Shown: positions 8,472 to 17,780, counted from the first letter of the stretch. The stretch: DNA of 64,000 nucleotides from Halomonas korlensis (GCF_900116705.1 NZ_FPBP01000008.1:124001-188000), one strand, 5' to 3'. A program made the numbers and translations. The notes: generated from the letters alone by a model not told the origin.

Positions 8472-9971
8472 TCAGTGCATCGAGATGGTGCTGTTGATGC
8501 CGCTGGAGACGTTCTCGGGCTCGAACCAGCGGGCGGTGACGGTCTTGGTCTGGGTCCAGAAGGCAATGGCCTGCTTGCCATTGGGCCCCAGGTCGCCAAG
8601 CTTGGAGCCGCGCGAACCGGTGAAGCTGAAGTAGGCCACCGGCACCGGGATCGGCACGTTGATGCCCACCTGGCCGACATCGATATCGCGCTCGAAGCGC
8701 TTCGCCACCCAGCCGGAATTGGTGAAGATCGAGGTGCCATTGCCGTTGGGGTTGGCGTTCACGAAGGCGATCGCATCACTGAGGGTATCGACGCCGGCCA
8801 CGCAGAGCACCGGACCGAAGATCTCCTCGCGGTAGATCGTCATCTCGGCCGTCACGTCGGCGAACACGGTGGGTCCGACGAAGTTGCCGTCCGGGTAGCC
8901 GTCGACCTGACAGCCGCGGCCATCGAGCATCAGGCGGGCCCCCTCCTTCTCGCCGACATCGATCAGGTGCTCGACGCGCTCCCTGGCCTGCGGCGAGACC
9001 AGTGGGCCGAGGTCGGCATCGCGCTGGGTGCCGGGGCCGACCGTCATCTGGCGCGCGCCCTCGACGAGCTCGTCAAGCCACTGGCGGGCCTCGCCGACCA
9101 GCACCACCACCGAGTTGGCCATGCAACGCTGGCCGGCGGCGCCGAAAGCCGACCCCAGCAGATTGTTGATCGCCTGGCTGCGGTTGGCATCCGGCATCAC
9201 CACGCAATGATTCTTGGCGCCCATCATCGACTGCATGCGCTTGCCCGCGGCGGCGGCGCGGTTGTAGAGCAGCGTGCCGACATGGGTCGAGCCGATGAAT
9301 GACAGCGCCTTGATGTCCGGGTGATCGGCGATCTGGTTGGCCACCTCCGGCCCGCCGTGCACCACGTTGAGCACGCCCGGCGGAATGCCGGCCTCATGGG
9401 CCAGTTCGACCAGGCGCATGGTCGAGCTCGGGTCCTGCTCGGAAGGCTTGAGCAGGAAGGTATTGCCGGTGGCGATGGCCAGCGGGAACATGAAGCAGGG
9501 CAGCATGATCGGGAAGTTGAAGGCGGTAATCCCCGCCCCCACGCCCAGCGGCTGGTTGAGGGTATAGACATCGATCTCGGTGCCGGCATTCTCGGCCAGC
9601 TCGCCCAGCTGCAGCGAGGTGATCGAGCAGGCATGCTCTACCACCTCCAGGCCACGACCTACTTCGCCTTCGGCGTCGGGCAGAGTCTTGCCGTGTTCCT
9701 CGGTGATCAGCGCGGCAAGCTCGGCGGTGTTGTCGCGGATCAGCGCCTGCAGCTTGAGCATGATGCGCATGCGCTTGCCGAGCGGCACCTTGCGCCAGGT
9801 CTTGAATGCCTCCTTGGCACTGGCCACGGCGCGGTCGACCTCCTCGGCGGTGCAGAACGGCACCCGGGCGACGACTTCCTGGGTGGCCGGGTTGATCACG
9901 TCGCGCCAGTCCTGGCTCTGCGACGGGACGGACTGGCCGTCGATAACCATAGGGATTTCGCGAACGGACAT
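8472..9971 (-). CDS. mmsA: CoA-acylating methylmalonate-semialdehyde dehydrogenase
   Basis: 499 residues from ATG at 9971, matching the family length; GAGAGGAGC sits at proper spacing, so the longer frame to 10058 is not used. It is an aldehyde dehydrogenase-fold enzyme with the MmsA signature GAAGQRCMANS carrying the catalytic cysteine. NAD-binding features include ITAFNFPIMLPCFMFPLA and FIGSTHVG. It turns methylmalonate or malonate semialdehyde into propionyl-CoA or acetyl-CoA with NAD+ and CoA, serving valine, inositol and beta-alanine breakdown in the cytosol. It stands alone here, without mmsB. A decayed copy of its last codons lies at 6736-6815. Confidence 0.95.
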   Translation of the reverse strand: MSVREIPMVIDGQSVPSQSQDWRDVINPATQEVVARVPFCTAEEVDRAVASAKEAFKTWRKVPLGKRMRIMLKLQALIRDNTAELAALITEEHGKTLPDAEGEVGRGLEVVEHACSITSLQLGELAENAGTEIDVYTLNQPLGVGAGITAFNFPIMLPCFMFPLAIATGNTFLLKPSEQDPSSTMRLVELAHEAGIPPGVLNVVHGGPEVANQIADHPDIKALSFIGSTHVGTLLYNRAAAAGKRMQSMMGAKNHCVVMPDANRSQAINNLLGSAFGAAGQRCMANSVVVLVGEARQWLDELVEGARQMTVGPGTQRDADLGPLVSPQARERVEHLIDVGEKEGARLMLDGRGCQVDGYPDGNFVGPTVFADVTAEMTIYREEIFGPVLCVAGVDTLSDAIAFVNANPNGNGTSIFTNSGWVAKRFERDIDVGQVGINVPIPVPVAYFSFTGSRGSKLGDLGPNGKQAIAFWTQTKTVTARWFEPENVSSGINSTISMH

Positions 9972-10504
9972 AGTGGCGTGCTCCTCTCTCGTGATCTTGT
10001 CAGGTACTGGCGGAAGCACATCTAGGGCTTTCTCGCCTGTCTTGATGCCATTGGACATCGTCCAGCGGTATTCGATTGTAAATGACCGCCGGCAGAAGGT
10101 CAGATGGTATCGAGTTTATCTAAGCGTAGGATAGCCAGACGATCAGCACTCGAGGGTTGGCAGCGAAGATGGTCAGGCTCACGACCGGCGATCAGCAGAT
10201 GCAGCACCAGCAAGACACCCAGGCGAGAATCGTCACGAGTATGACCTACCTGGGCGGTAGCTGAGATAGTCTTGCCCTAAGTACCCAAGACAGGAATATG
10301 GGATATTTACTATTTCTTACGAATATCGGTATTTCACCTTTAAATAACCAAACAAAAAATACAAAAAACGCCATTAACACTTTTCCTCTTACAAAGATAG
10401 CGACTAACTTAACGGGAACATGCCTTGTTTTGGTTTACACCAAACTGGGTATGCCCCTTCATCGATCAATGCGCTTGATTAAACAACTTCTAAAGGAGTT
10501 AGAA
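9972..10504. other. Non-coding stretch upstream of the repeat protein
   Basis: About 530 bases without a recognisable gene. The left half is GC-rich; from about 10290 it turns clearly AT-rich. The AT-rich part probably holds the promoter of the secreted repeat protein, but I cannot fix its elements with confidence. Confidence 0.5.
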
Positions 10505-11278
10505 ATGTTTAAAAAGCTGCTAATCACATCGGCAATATCAGCTGCTCTCGCTACTGCATCGACTGGCTCAGCCTTGGCGCAACAAGGTCAGCAGTGGGAT
10601 GACAATCAGCGGTACCAACAGCAGCACCAGGATCAGCATTGGCGCGACCAGGACCGCGGCCAGTCCGGTCAGGGCCGCCAAGACGACCACTGGCAGGACC
10701 AGGATCGTAGCCGGTACAACCAGGGCCGGCAGGACGACCGCTGGCAGGACCAGGATCGCGGCCAGTACAACCAGGGCCGGCAGGACGATCGCAGGCAGAA
10801 CCAGGATCGTGGCCGGTACAACCAGGGCCGGCAAGACGACCGCTGGCAGCAAGATCGCGACCAGTACAACCAGGGCCAGCAGGACGATCGCTGGCATGAC
10901 CAGTCGCGAGGTGGCTCGCAACAGCGCGGTTCGGACGAGCGTGGCCAACAACGCGACCTGACACCGCAAAGCGTTTTCCTTCAAGGCTACATGGAAGGCA
11001 GAGAGGAAGGCTTGCAGGAAGGTGCCATAAGAGGCTATCGCCAAGGCTTTGCTGAAGGTCTTCGGGAGGCAGAGCGTGACCAGAACAATGGCCAGGAAAG
11101 CCGACAAGATCGCAACCAGCAGGGTGGCACAAGCCAGAACCAAAGGCCCGGCACGCAAGATCCGGCGGGGTTACTGAGAGAGAATCAGGATACCGACGAT
11201 ATCGAAGAGGACGAGGCGAACATCACCCCACAGGAGGACCTTGAAGAGGAAGACGAAACGGAAACTGAAACGAACTGA
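10505..11278 (+). CDS. Secreted low-complexity Q/D/R repeat protein, unknown function
   Basis: 257 residues from ATG at 10505 (AAAGGAG upstream). A Sec signal peptide covers 1-25, with ALA-QQ cleavage. Residues 48-132 are about five tandem copies of a 17-residue unit like RYNQGRQDDRWQDQD, rich in Q, D, R, N and W, hence probably disordered. Residues 153-190 look helical and hold a twofold motif (GYMEGREEGLQEG, then GYRQGFAEGLREA). The tail is strongly acidic (DIEEDEANITPQEDLEEEDE). There are no cysteines. I do not recognise a family. The composition suggests a hydrated periplasmic or surface protein, perhaps tied to osmotic or metal stress; that is conjecture. Confidence 0.75.
   Translation: MFKKLLITSAISAALATASTGSALAQQGQQWDDNQRYQQQHQDQHWRDQDRGQSGQGRQDDHWQDQDRSRYNQGRQDDRWQDQDRGQYNQGRQDDRRQNQDRGRYNQGRQDDRWQQDRDQYNQGQQDDRWHDQSRGGSQQRGSDERGQQRDLTPQSVFLQGYMEGREEGLQEGAIRGYRQGFAEGLREAERDQNNGQESRQDRNQQGGTSQNQRPGTQDPAGLLRENQDTDDIEEDEANITPQEDLEEEDETETETN
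10646..10900 (+). repeat. 51-bp tandem coding repeats
   Basis: Five consecutive units of 51 bases (the last one codon shorter) encode the 17-residue repeat of the protein at 10505-11278. They are very alike at the DNA level, so copy number could change by slippage or recombination. Confidence 0.85.
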
Positions 11279-11296
11279 TTGAGCATGGCAGTCAAG

Positions 11297-11326
11297 GCCA
11301 AAAGGAGCGGGCTTGCTCCTTTTGGC
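11297..11326. terminator. Bidirectional terminator
   Basis: GCCAAAAGGAGC and GCTCCTTTTGGC form a perfect 12-pair stem with a GGGCTT loop between the convergent repeat-protein and selO genes. The A and T runs are inside the stem. Confidence 0.75.
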
Positions 11327-11348
11327 TGACACGACATTCGAGACGGCT

Positions 11349-12824
11349 TCAAGTCCCGCAAAAGGTCCGAAACACCCGCTCGTCAGGCGCCGCCGGCCGG
11401 GCATAGGCCTCGCGTCCGGTTTGCGGTTCGAAGGGATCGGCGAGCACCTCGCGTAGCGTCTCGAAGGGCGCGAAGTCATCCGCCTCCGACGCTGCGACGA
11501 GCGCCTCCTCGACCTTGTGGTTGCGCGGTATATAGAGTGGGCTCACCGTGCGCATGCGCGAGGCGATCACCGCCCCGCCCGACAGCTCCAGCGTCGAGCG
11601 CTCGCGCCAGCGCGACAGCCAGTCGTGAATCTCGCCGGGGTTGTCGAACAGCGCGACGAGCGACGCATCGTTATCGGCTTCCGCCACATCGGCGAGCTGG
11701 CGGAACGTCAGGGTGAAATCGGCATGGCCGTGATGCATGGCCTCGAGCAGATCATCGACCAGGGCACGATCGCCGGCCTCCTCACGCTCGAGCCCCAGCT
11801 TGGCGCGCATGATCGCCAGCCATTCGGCCTCGTAGACATCGGGATAGGCCTCGAGCAGCGCCGTAGCGGGCGCGATGGCGCGCTCGGGGTCTTCCTCGAT
11901 CAACGGCAGCAGGGTCTCGGCGAGACGCGCAAGATTCCACTGGATTATCCACGGCTGGTTGGCGTAGGCGTAGCGCCCGCCTTCGTCGACGGAGCTCAAC
12001 ACGGTGCGCGGATCGTAGGCCTCCATGAAGGCGCAGGGGCCGAAGTCGAGCGTCTCGCCGGAGATCGACGTATTGTCGGTATTCATCACACCGTGAATGA
12101 AACCCAGGCCCATCCACTTGGCCACCAGTGCCGCCTGGCGCGCCAGCACGGCCTCAATGAGCGCCAGATAGCGCTCGCCACCGACGAGGGGCGAGAGCTC
12201 AGGGTAATGCCGTTCGATGGCCTCATCGGCGAGAATCCGCACCGCCTCGGTATCGCCACGGGCGGCGAAGTACTGGAAGGTCCCCACGCGCAGATGACTC
12301 TTCGCTACGCGGGTCAGCACTCCACCCGGTTCGGCCATCCGCCGGAAGACCCGTTCGCCGGTGGTCACGGCGGCAAGCGCGCGGGTCGCCGGTACGCCCA
12401 TGACATGCATCGCCTCGCTGACCAGATATTCGCGCAGCACCGGCCCCAGCGGGGAGCGGCCATCGCCACCCCGGGAAAATGGCGTACGCCCGGCCCCCTT
12501 GAGCTGGATATCGCGCAGTTGCCCGTTGCGGTCGATGACCTCGCCAAGCAGCACCGCACGCCCATCGCCCAGCTGCGGCACGAAATTGCCGAATTGATGC
12601 CCCGCATAGGCCTGAGCCAGCGGCTCGGCCCCGGGCGGTACCTGGTTGCCGGAAAACCACTGGGTCGCCTCGGCCTCGTCGTAGGCATCGAGATCGAAAC
12701 CCAGTTCCTCCGCGAGGGGCCGGTTGAAGGCGACCAGCCTTGGGGCCGCGACCGGCACGGGGTCGAAGCGCTTGAAGAGGTGCTCCGGCAGGCGAGCGTA
12801 GCGCAAGATGAAATCAGGAAACAT
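11349..12824 (-). CDS. selO: Protein adenylyltransferase SelO (YdiU family)
   Basis: 491 residues from ATG at 12824, preceded by GGAGGAG. SelO is a pseudokinase-fold enzyme that transfers AMP from ATP to serine, threonine or tyrosine of target proteins and aids redox homeostasis. Family blocks seen: YAGHQFGNFVPQLGDGRA, LKGAGRTPFSRGGDGR, and the metal-binding stretch HGVMNTDNTSISGETLDFGP. The C-terminus ends in FCGT, with the conserved cysteine that replaces selenocysteine in bacterial forms. Monocistronic. A perfect 18-bp duplication lies just upstream of the start. Confidence 0.95.
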   Translation of the reverse strand: MFPDFILRYARLPEHLFKRFDPVPVAAPRLVAFNRPLAEELGFDLDAYDEAEATQWFSGNQVPPGAEPLAQAYAGHQFGNFVPQLGDGRAVLLGEVIDRNGQLRDIQLKGAGRTPFSRGGDGRSPLGPVLREYLVSEAMHVMGVPATRALAAVTTGERVFRRMAEPGGVLTRVAKSHLRVGTFQYFAARGDTEAVRILADEAIERHYPELSPLVGGERYLALIEAVLARQAALVAKWMGLGFIHGVMNTDNTSISGETLDFGPCAFMEAYDPRTVLSSVDEGGRYAYANQPWIIQWNLARLAETLLPLIEEDPERAIAPATALLEAYPDVYEAEWLAIMRAKLGLEREEAGDRALVDDLLEAMHHGHADFTLTFRQLADVAEADNDASLVALFDNPGEIHDWLSRWRERSTLELSGGAVIASRMRTVSPLYIPRNHKVEEALVAASEADDFAPFETLREVLADPFEPQTGREAYARPAAPDERVFRTFCGT

Positions 12825-12860
12825 GGCTCCTCCAGTCGAGGCTGCGCGGGCGCAGCATGC

Positions 12861-12896
12861 ACTCGTCAAAAACCAAGTACTCGTCAAAAACCAAGT
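12861..12896. repeat. Perfect 18-bp tandem duplication upstream of selO
   Basis: ACTCGTCAAAAACCAAGT occurs twice head to tail (12861-12878 and 12879-12896). On the minus strand each unit contains TTGACG, so the duplication may double a promoter -35 element or a regulator site 37-72 bases before the selO start. Confidence 0.8.
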
Positions 12897-12915
12897 ATAT
12901 GACTCAACTTTAGGT

Positions 12916-14181
12916 TTATCGACCGATGAAGGCTGTGGTCAACCAGGGCTGCCAGGCCAGCAGCACCAGGGTGGCAAGACTCGCCACCAAGAACGGCAGG
13001 AGCGCGCGAAAGATACGCAGCGGCGGCGTGCCGGTCATCGACGAGGCGATGAACAACCCCGCCCCCACCGGTGGCGTGAGCAGGCCCAGCACCAGCGTCA
13101 AGCAGACGACCACCCCGAACTGGTAGGGGCTGATGCCGAACTGGCCCTGGGCGATCGGCAGCAGGATCGGTACCACCAGGATCAGCGCGGCGATGCCATC
13201 GATGATCATCCCCACCAGCAGCAGCACCCCGATCAGCAACAGCAGAAAGGCGAAGGGGTCGGTGGTCAGCGCGGCGATCCAGGCCGCGGCCAGTTGCGGC
13301 AGCCGCTCGTAGGTCACCACCCAGCCGAAGACGCCGGCGGCGGCGATCAGCATGATCACCAGCCCCGCATTGACCGCGGTGCGCCTGAGCACGGTGGGCA
13401 GCATCGTCCATTTCAGGTCGCCGTAGAGAAAGCGCCCCAGCAGCAGCGCCGCCAGCGAGGCCAGCGCCGCCGACTCGGTCGGCGTGGCCAGCCCCAGCAG
13501 GATACCGCCGATGATGATCAGCGGAATCGCCATCGCCGGCAGGCCCATCCGCAACGCTCGCCGCCCTTCTTCGCGGGTCGGCCAGCGCCCCTTGGGATAC
13601 TGCTGCACCAGCCCGACCACGGCGATAGTCAGGAAGAACGCGACGCCCAACAACAGCCCGGGCAGGATGCCGGCGAGGAACATCTCGGCGATGGGCACCT
13701 GGGCCATCACGCCGAACAGCACGAACAGCATCGAGGGCGGCAGGATCGGCGAAAGCAGCCCACCAGCGGCGGTAACCGCGGCGCTGAACGGCCGGTCGTA
13801 ACCTTCGGCCTCCATGGCCGGCACCATGGCCCGCGACATGATGGCGATCTGCGAGGCGGCCGAGCCGATAATCGCCGCCATCATCATGTTGGCCACGAGA
13901 TTGATGTAGGCGAGCCCGCCGCGGAACCCACCGACCAGCAGCCGCGCCAGGTCGATCAATCGACGGGTCACTCCACCCTCGTTCATCAGCTCGCCGGCGA
14001 GCATGAACAACGGGATCGCCAGCAGCCCGTAGCTCTCGATCGCCCCGAACAGCTGCTGGGGGTAGGAGGCGAAGAGCACGCTATTGCCCGAGCTCTGGAT
14101 ATAGAACATGGCGGTCAGCGCCAGCACCAGCGCGATCGGCACCGCGCCGAGCAGTAGCACCGCAAACACCACCGCCGTCAT
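12916..14181 (-). CDS. TRAP transporter large permease (DctM type), second system
   Basis: 421 residues, almost wholly hydrophobic, with about 12 membrane helices. DctM family blocks include PLFMLAGELMNEGGVTRRL, ANMMMAAIIGSAASQIA, GGLLSPILPPS and LGLLTPPVGAGLF. It is the channel subunit of a sodium-driven, binding-protein-dependent importer for a carboxylate. Its ATG overlaps the stop of the small permease by 4 bases (ATGA). The gene order on this strand is binding protein, small permease, large permease, behind the FCD regulator at 15842-16516. Confidence 0.92.
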   Translation of the reverse strand: MTAVVFAVLLLGAVPIALVLALTAMFYIQSSGNSVLFASYPQQLFGAIESYGLLAIPLFMLAGELMNEGGVTRRLIDLARLLVGGFRGGLAYINLVANMMMAAIIGSAASQIAIMSRAMVPAMEAEGYDRPFSAAVTAAGGLLSPILPPSMLFVLFGVMAQVPIAEMFLAGILPGLLLGVAFFLTIAVVGLVQQYPKGRWPTREEGRRALRMGLPAMAIPLIIIGGILLGLATPTESAALASLAALLLGRFLYGDLKWTMLPTVLRRTAVNAGLVIMLIAAAGVFGWVVTYERLPQLAAAWIAALTTDPFAFLLLLIGVLLLVGMIIDGIAALILVVPILLPIAQGQFGISPYQFGVVVCLTLVLGLLTPPVGAGLFIASSMTGTPPLRIFRALLPFLVASLATLVLLAWQPWLTTAFIGR

Positions 14182-14744
14182 GACGAGGCATCCGGCGGGG
14201 TCGCACCGTCACGCGAACCGGGCAACCCGCGCAGTGCGCCCACCAGGTTGACCAGGCCGTGGACGCTCAGCGAGAGCGCGAACCACGGCACCACCAGCCA
14301 CACCCAGAACTTGGCGATACCCAGCGTCGAGGTGGTCTCGGCGTAGATGAAGTTGAACGTCTCGGCCTGGAAGGCCTGCACGTCGAAGCCGGCGCGCGCC
14401 AGCGCCAGCGGCTGGTACCAGCGCCAGCAGAACCAAAGCAGCAGCAGCGCGAAGGCCAGCACCGCGGCGTCGACTCCTGCCGTCAAGACGCGACGCGCCG
14501 GCCGCGGCAGTACATCGCTGAGCAGCGTCACGGCGACTCCCTGGCGGCGCTTGAGCACCACCGAGGCGATCAGGAAGGTCATCCAGACCATCGCGTAGAT
14601 CGACAACTCGCTGATCCAGTAGAGCGGGCTGCCGGCGGCCCGAAAGGCGATATTGGTCAGGATCAGCAGGGTAATCAGCGCCGCCAGTGTGGCGGCGCTT
14701 AACTCCTCGAGCCGGGCGAGCCGGTCGGATAGACGGGACAGCAT
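14178..14744 (-). CDS. TRAP transporter small permease (DctQ type), second system
   Basis: 188 residues with four predicted membrane helices and the DctQ-typical YAMVWMTFLIASVVLKRRQG region. It joins the DctM subunit in the inner membrane. It starts 15 bases after the binding protein stop and overlaps the large permease start, so the three genes should be one transcript. Confidence 0.88.
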   Translation of the reverse strand: MLSRLSDRLARLEELSAATLAALITLLILTNIAFRAAGSPLYWISELSIYAMVWMTFLIASVVLKRRQGVAVTLLSDVLPRPARRVLTAGVDAAVLAFALLLLWFCWRWYQPLALARAGFDVQAFQAETFNFIYAETTSTLGIAKFWVWLVVPWFALSLSVHGLVNLVGALRGLPGSRDGATPPDASS

Positions 14745-14759
14745 CGGCTCACCGCACCC

Positions 14760-15743
14760 CTACTCGCGCAACTGGTCGGCCTGTTCGCGCAGGTCCTCGA
14801 GCATCGGCGCCTTGTCGGCCCATACGCTTTCCCATTCTGCGATGGCCTCGGAGAAGAACTCGGCGTCGGCTTCGACGATCGTAAGGTCGAGCTCGCGGAT
14901 CTCGGCTTCCTGGTCGGCGTCCTTCTGCTGGAAACCGGTGAGCACGTTCTCCAGATGCTCCGACATCGCGGTCTCGATCATCTCGCGGTCCTGCTCGGAG
15001 AGCTCACTCCACACCCGACCGGATACTACCCCGACCATCGGGAACATCATGTGGTTGGAGATCAGCAGGTGGTCGGCTTGCTCGTAGAATTTGAGGATCA
15101 GGATCGAATCGAAGTCCATGTCGATGGCGTCGACCTGGCCGTTGGCCAGCGAGTCGTAGACCTCGAGCAGCGGCATCGGCGCCGGCGCCGCCCCGGTGGC
15201 GGTGTAGAAGTCACGGATCGGCTCGAACGGGGTGATACGCAGGCGCAGCCCCTCGAGATCCTCAGCGGTTTCGATGGGCTCGCGGCTGAGCACCTGACGC
15301 ATGCCGACCATCCCGTAACCCAGCCCCACCATGCCTACGCCCGCCGGCATCAGTTCGAGCAACTCAGCCGCCGTCTCGGAGCGCAACAGCCGCGCGGCGT
15401 GGTCGACGTCGTCCACCAGATAGGGCGCGTAGAGGGCACCGAAGTCGGGAATGCGGTTGGAGATTTCAGCGATGGTCAGGAAGGCCATATCCAGCGCGCC
15501 GGTCTGCAGCTGCTGGACCATCTGCGCCTCGTTGCCCAGTTGCTGGGCCGGGAACACGCTGACGTTGTGCTCGCCATCCGAGCGCTCGGCCAGGGTCGCG
15601 GCGAAGGCCTCGGCCTCAGTGGACCAGAGATGCTGCGGCGGGGTGATCAGCCCCAGGCGAAAGTCGCGTGCCTGGGCAGAGAGCGTCGAAGCGGCCAGGG
15701 CGGCAGTCGCCACGGCGAGGGTGAGCGTCTTGATGCGGTTCAT
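14760..15743 (-). CDS. TRAP transporter substrate-binding protein (DctP type), second system
   Basis: 327 residues from ATG at 15743 (AAGGGG upstream). The signal peptide is about 1-25, cleaved after LSAQA. The solute-binding DctP fold is shown by LEGLRLRITPFEP, with the arginine that usually grips the substrate carboxylate, and by YDSLANGQVDAIDMD. The substrate cannot be read from sequence. It differs greatly from the other binding protein at 16706-17725, so the two systems probably take up different acids. Its operon begins 98 bases after the FCD regulator, which may control it. Confidence 0.9.
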   Translation of the reverse strand: MNRIKTLTLAVATAALAASTLSAQARDFRLGLITPPQHLWSTEAEAFAATLAERSDGEHNVSVFPAQQLGNEAQMVQQLQTGALDMAFLTIAEISNRIPDFGALYAPYLVDDVDHAARLLRSETAAELLELMPAGVGMVGLGYGMVGMRQVLSREPIETAEDLEGLRLRITPFEPIRDFYTATGAAPAPMPLLEVYDSLANGQVDAIDMDFDSILILKFYEQADHLLISNHMMFPMVGVVSGRVWSELSEQDREMIETAMSEHLENVLTGFQQKDADQEAEIRELDLTIVEADAEFFSEAIAEWESVWADKAPMLEDLREQADQLRE

Positions 15744-15841
15744 GGGTGCCCCTTGTCGATCCAGCATTGGCGGGCCGGTCTGCGGCCGTTGTCGTTATCC
15801 GGGACAAGAGAGTACCGCAGGCGACGCGTTGATGGCAGCCT

Positions 15842-16516
15842 TCAACCGGACAGGGTCAGGGCACCATCGAGCTTTCGAACGCTGGACACGAAGTCGCTGA
15901 AGCGCTCGCCCTGGATCAGCACGTGCTCGCGTATCCGCCGCTCCGCCGCCTCGTCATCGCCGGCCTCGATGGCCGCCAGGATCTCGCGATGCTCGGCCAG
16001 CGAGTTGCGCATCCGGTGGCGGACCTGCAGCTGCAGGCGACGGTAGGGCTTGAGCCGCTGCTTGAGCTGGTTGGCTTCGCTGGCCAGGAAACCATTGTGG
16101 CTCGCGGCATAGATGGCCAGATGGAAGCTCTCGTTCTCGTAGTAGTACTCGTCGGTATCGCCGGCCTCGGCCGCCGCCTCGCAGCGCGCCATCGCCTGCC
16201 TCAGCTCGCCGAGCTCTTCCCTGGTGGCGCGCCTGGCCGCCAGCCGGGCGCACATGCCCTCGAGCTCGGCCATCACCTCGAACATCTCGATCAACTGGTC
16301 GAGCCCGACGCGGGCCACGAAGGTACCCCGCTTCGGCATCACCGTGACCAGGCCGCTGGCCACCAGCTGCTGGATCGCCTCGCGCACCGGGGTCCGCGAC
16401 ACCTCGAAGTCGCGGCACAGGGCGAGTGGCTCGAGACGTTCGCCGGGGACCCGACGACCATTGATGATGTCGTCTTCCAAGGCATCGCGGAGTCGCTGGG
16501 CATTGGATCGTTTCAT
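15842..16516 (-). CDS. GntR/FCD-family regulator, probably MatR-like
   Basis: 224 residues: an N-terminal GntR winged helix (LCRDFEVSRTPVREAIQQLV, then GLVTVMPKRGTFVA) and a C-terminal all-helical FCD ligand domain with the metal-binding residues Asp/His spread over about 100-200 (EYYYENESFHLAIYAASHN). It is transcribed away from the malonate operon, with a palindrome between them. In Rhizobium and Sinorhizobium a regulator of this family (MatR) controls malonate uptake and use, released by malonate; the same role is inferred here. It may also be the first gene of the left-hand TRAP operon. Confidence 0.88.
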   Translation of the reverse strand: MKRSNAQRLRDALEDDIINGRRVPGERLEPLALCRDFEVSRTPVREAIQQLVASGLVTVMPKRGTFVARVGLDQLIEMFEVMAELEGMCARLAARRATREELGELRQAMARCEAAAEAGDTDEYYYENESFHLAIYAASHNGFLASEANQLKQRLKPYRRLQLQVRHRMRNSLAEHREILAAIEAGDDEAAERRIREHVLIQGERFSDFVSSVRKLDGALTLSG

Positions 16517-16620
16517 GCCATAACCCTCTTTTTTCCCTGAATTTTTCTTTATTGTCGGCGACGAAGTTGCGACTTATGTCTAGCCCCGCAACATTGACAC
16601 TAGTATAGCCAGGGGTCTAA

Positions 16621-16634
16621 TGATGTATACATCA
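16621..16634. promoter_or_regulatory. Palindromic operator for the FCD regulator
   Basis: TGATGTATACATCA is a perfect 14-base palindrome in the divergent gap between the regulator (start 16516) and the TRAP operon (start 16706). Its core TGTATACA matches the type bound by FCD/FadR-like regulators, including the MatR site in rhizobia. Confidence 0.7.
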
Positions 16635-16705
16635 GCATCGCTGATAGACATTTGTCCCCACAAGAACAGATTTCGCGTCACAAGAACAACGTATTTGGAG
16701 ATACT

Positions 16706-17725
16706 ATGAATCGTACACTCACGCCGAAACGCACACTTACGCCCGCCATCGCTACCTTGACCCTCGCTGCCATTGCGTTCAGCAGTGCCGCCTCGGCCGA
16801 GACCGTCCTGCGCGCGTCCCACCAGTTTCCCGGCGGCCAGGGTGACGTCCGCGACGAGATGGTGCAGATGATGGCCAAGCACGTCGAGGATTCCGGCGCC
16901 GATCTGAAAATCGAGGTCTACCCCGGCCAGTCGCTGTTCAAGGCCGACGAGCAGTGGGGCGCGCTGGTACGTGGCCGTCTCGACATCACCGCCCTGCCGC
17001 TCGATTACGCCAGCGGACGTCACCCGGAATTCTCCGCGACCCTGATGCCCGGTCTGGTGCGCAACCACGAGCACGCCCAGCGCCTGAACGACTCCGAGTT
17101 CATGGACATGATCAAGGAGGTCATCAACGAAGGCGGCGCCCGCGTGCTGGCCGACGCTTGGCTTGCCGGCGGCTTCGCCTCCAGCGAGCGCTGCATCACC
17201 TCGCCGGATACCGTTGAAGGGCAAAGCATGCGTGCCGCCGGCCCGGCCTTCGACGAGATGCTTGAGACCGCCGGGGCTTCGATCGCCTCCATGCCCTCCT
17301 CCGAGATCTACACCGCCATGCAGACCGGCGTGCTCGACGGTGCCAACACTTCCTCGGGCTCCTTCGTCTCCTACCGCATCTACGAGCAGGTCACCTGCCT
17401 GACCGAGCCCGGCGAGAACGCCCTGTGGTTCATGTACGAACCGATCCTGATCTCCGAGCAGGTCTGGCAGGACCTCACCGAGGAGCAGCAGCAGGCGCTG
17501 ACCGAAGCCGGCCAGGCCGCGGAAGAGTACTTCGCCGCCGAAGCCGCGGGTCTCGATGACACCATGGTCGAGGTGTTCAAGGAGAACGGCGTCGAGGTGG
17601 TCAGCATGTCCCAGGAGGACTACGACGCCTGGCTCGAAGTGGCCAAGGAAAGCTCCTACAAGACCTTCGCCGAGAACGTCGAGAACGGCCAGGCCCTGAT
17701 CGACGCCGCCCTCGCGGTGGAATGA
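16706..17725 (+). CDS. TRAP substrate-binding protein, probably malonate
   Basis: 339 residues from ATG at 16706 (GGAG 6 bases upstream). The signal peptide is about 1-30, cleaved after SSAASA. The DctP fold shows GQSMRAAGPAFDEML with the carboxylate-binding arginine, and IYTAMQTGVLDGANTS. It heads an operon with malonyl-CoA decarboxylase and malonyl-CoA synthetase, the same set as Sinorhizobium matPQMAB, so malonate is the likely cargo. A strong hairpin follows the gene, a common way to keep binding-protein mRNA more abundant than that of the permeases. Confidence 0.9.
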   Translation: MNRTLTPKRTLTPAIATLTLAAIAFSSAASAETVLRASHQFPGGQGDVRDEMVQMMAKHVEDSGADLKIEVYPGQSLFKADEQWGALVRGRLDITALPLDYASGRHPEFSATLMPGLVRNHEHAQRLNDSEFMDMIKEVINEGGARVLADAWLAGGFASSERCITSPDTVEGQSMRAAGPAFDEMLETAGASIASMPSSEIYTAMQTGVLDGANTSSGSFVSYRIYEQVTCLTEPGENALWFMYEPILISEQVWQDLTEEQQQALTEAGQAAEEYFAAEAAGLDDTMVEVFKENGVEVVSMSQEDYDAWLEVAKESSYKTFAENVENGQALIDAALAVE

Positions 17726-17754
17726 TCACGTGTCAATAAGGCAGTAACCGACAC

Positions 17755-17780
17755 TGGCCGCCCCTTCACCGGGGCGGCCA
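17755..17780 (+). terminator. Intercistronic hairpin after the binding protein gene
   Basis: TGGCCGCCCC and GGGGCGGCCA form a perfect stem without a T run, lying between the binding protein and small permease genes. It probably protects the upstream message from 3' decay or partly stops transcription. Confidence 0.6.

Noticed and set aside
10646..10900. Regular repeats that could be taken for a CRISPR array
   Set aside because: They are contiguous 51-bp units without spacers, keep one reading frame and encode a protein repeat.
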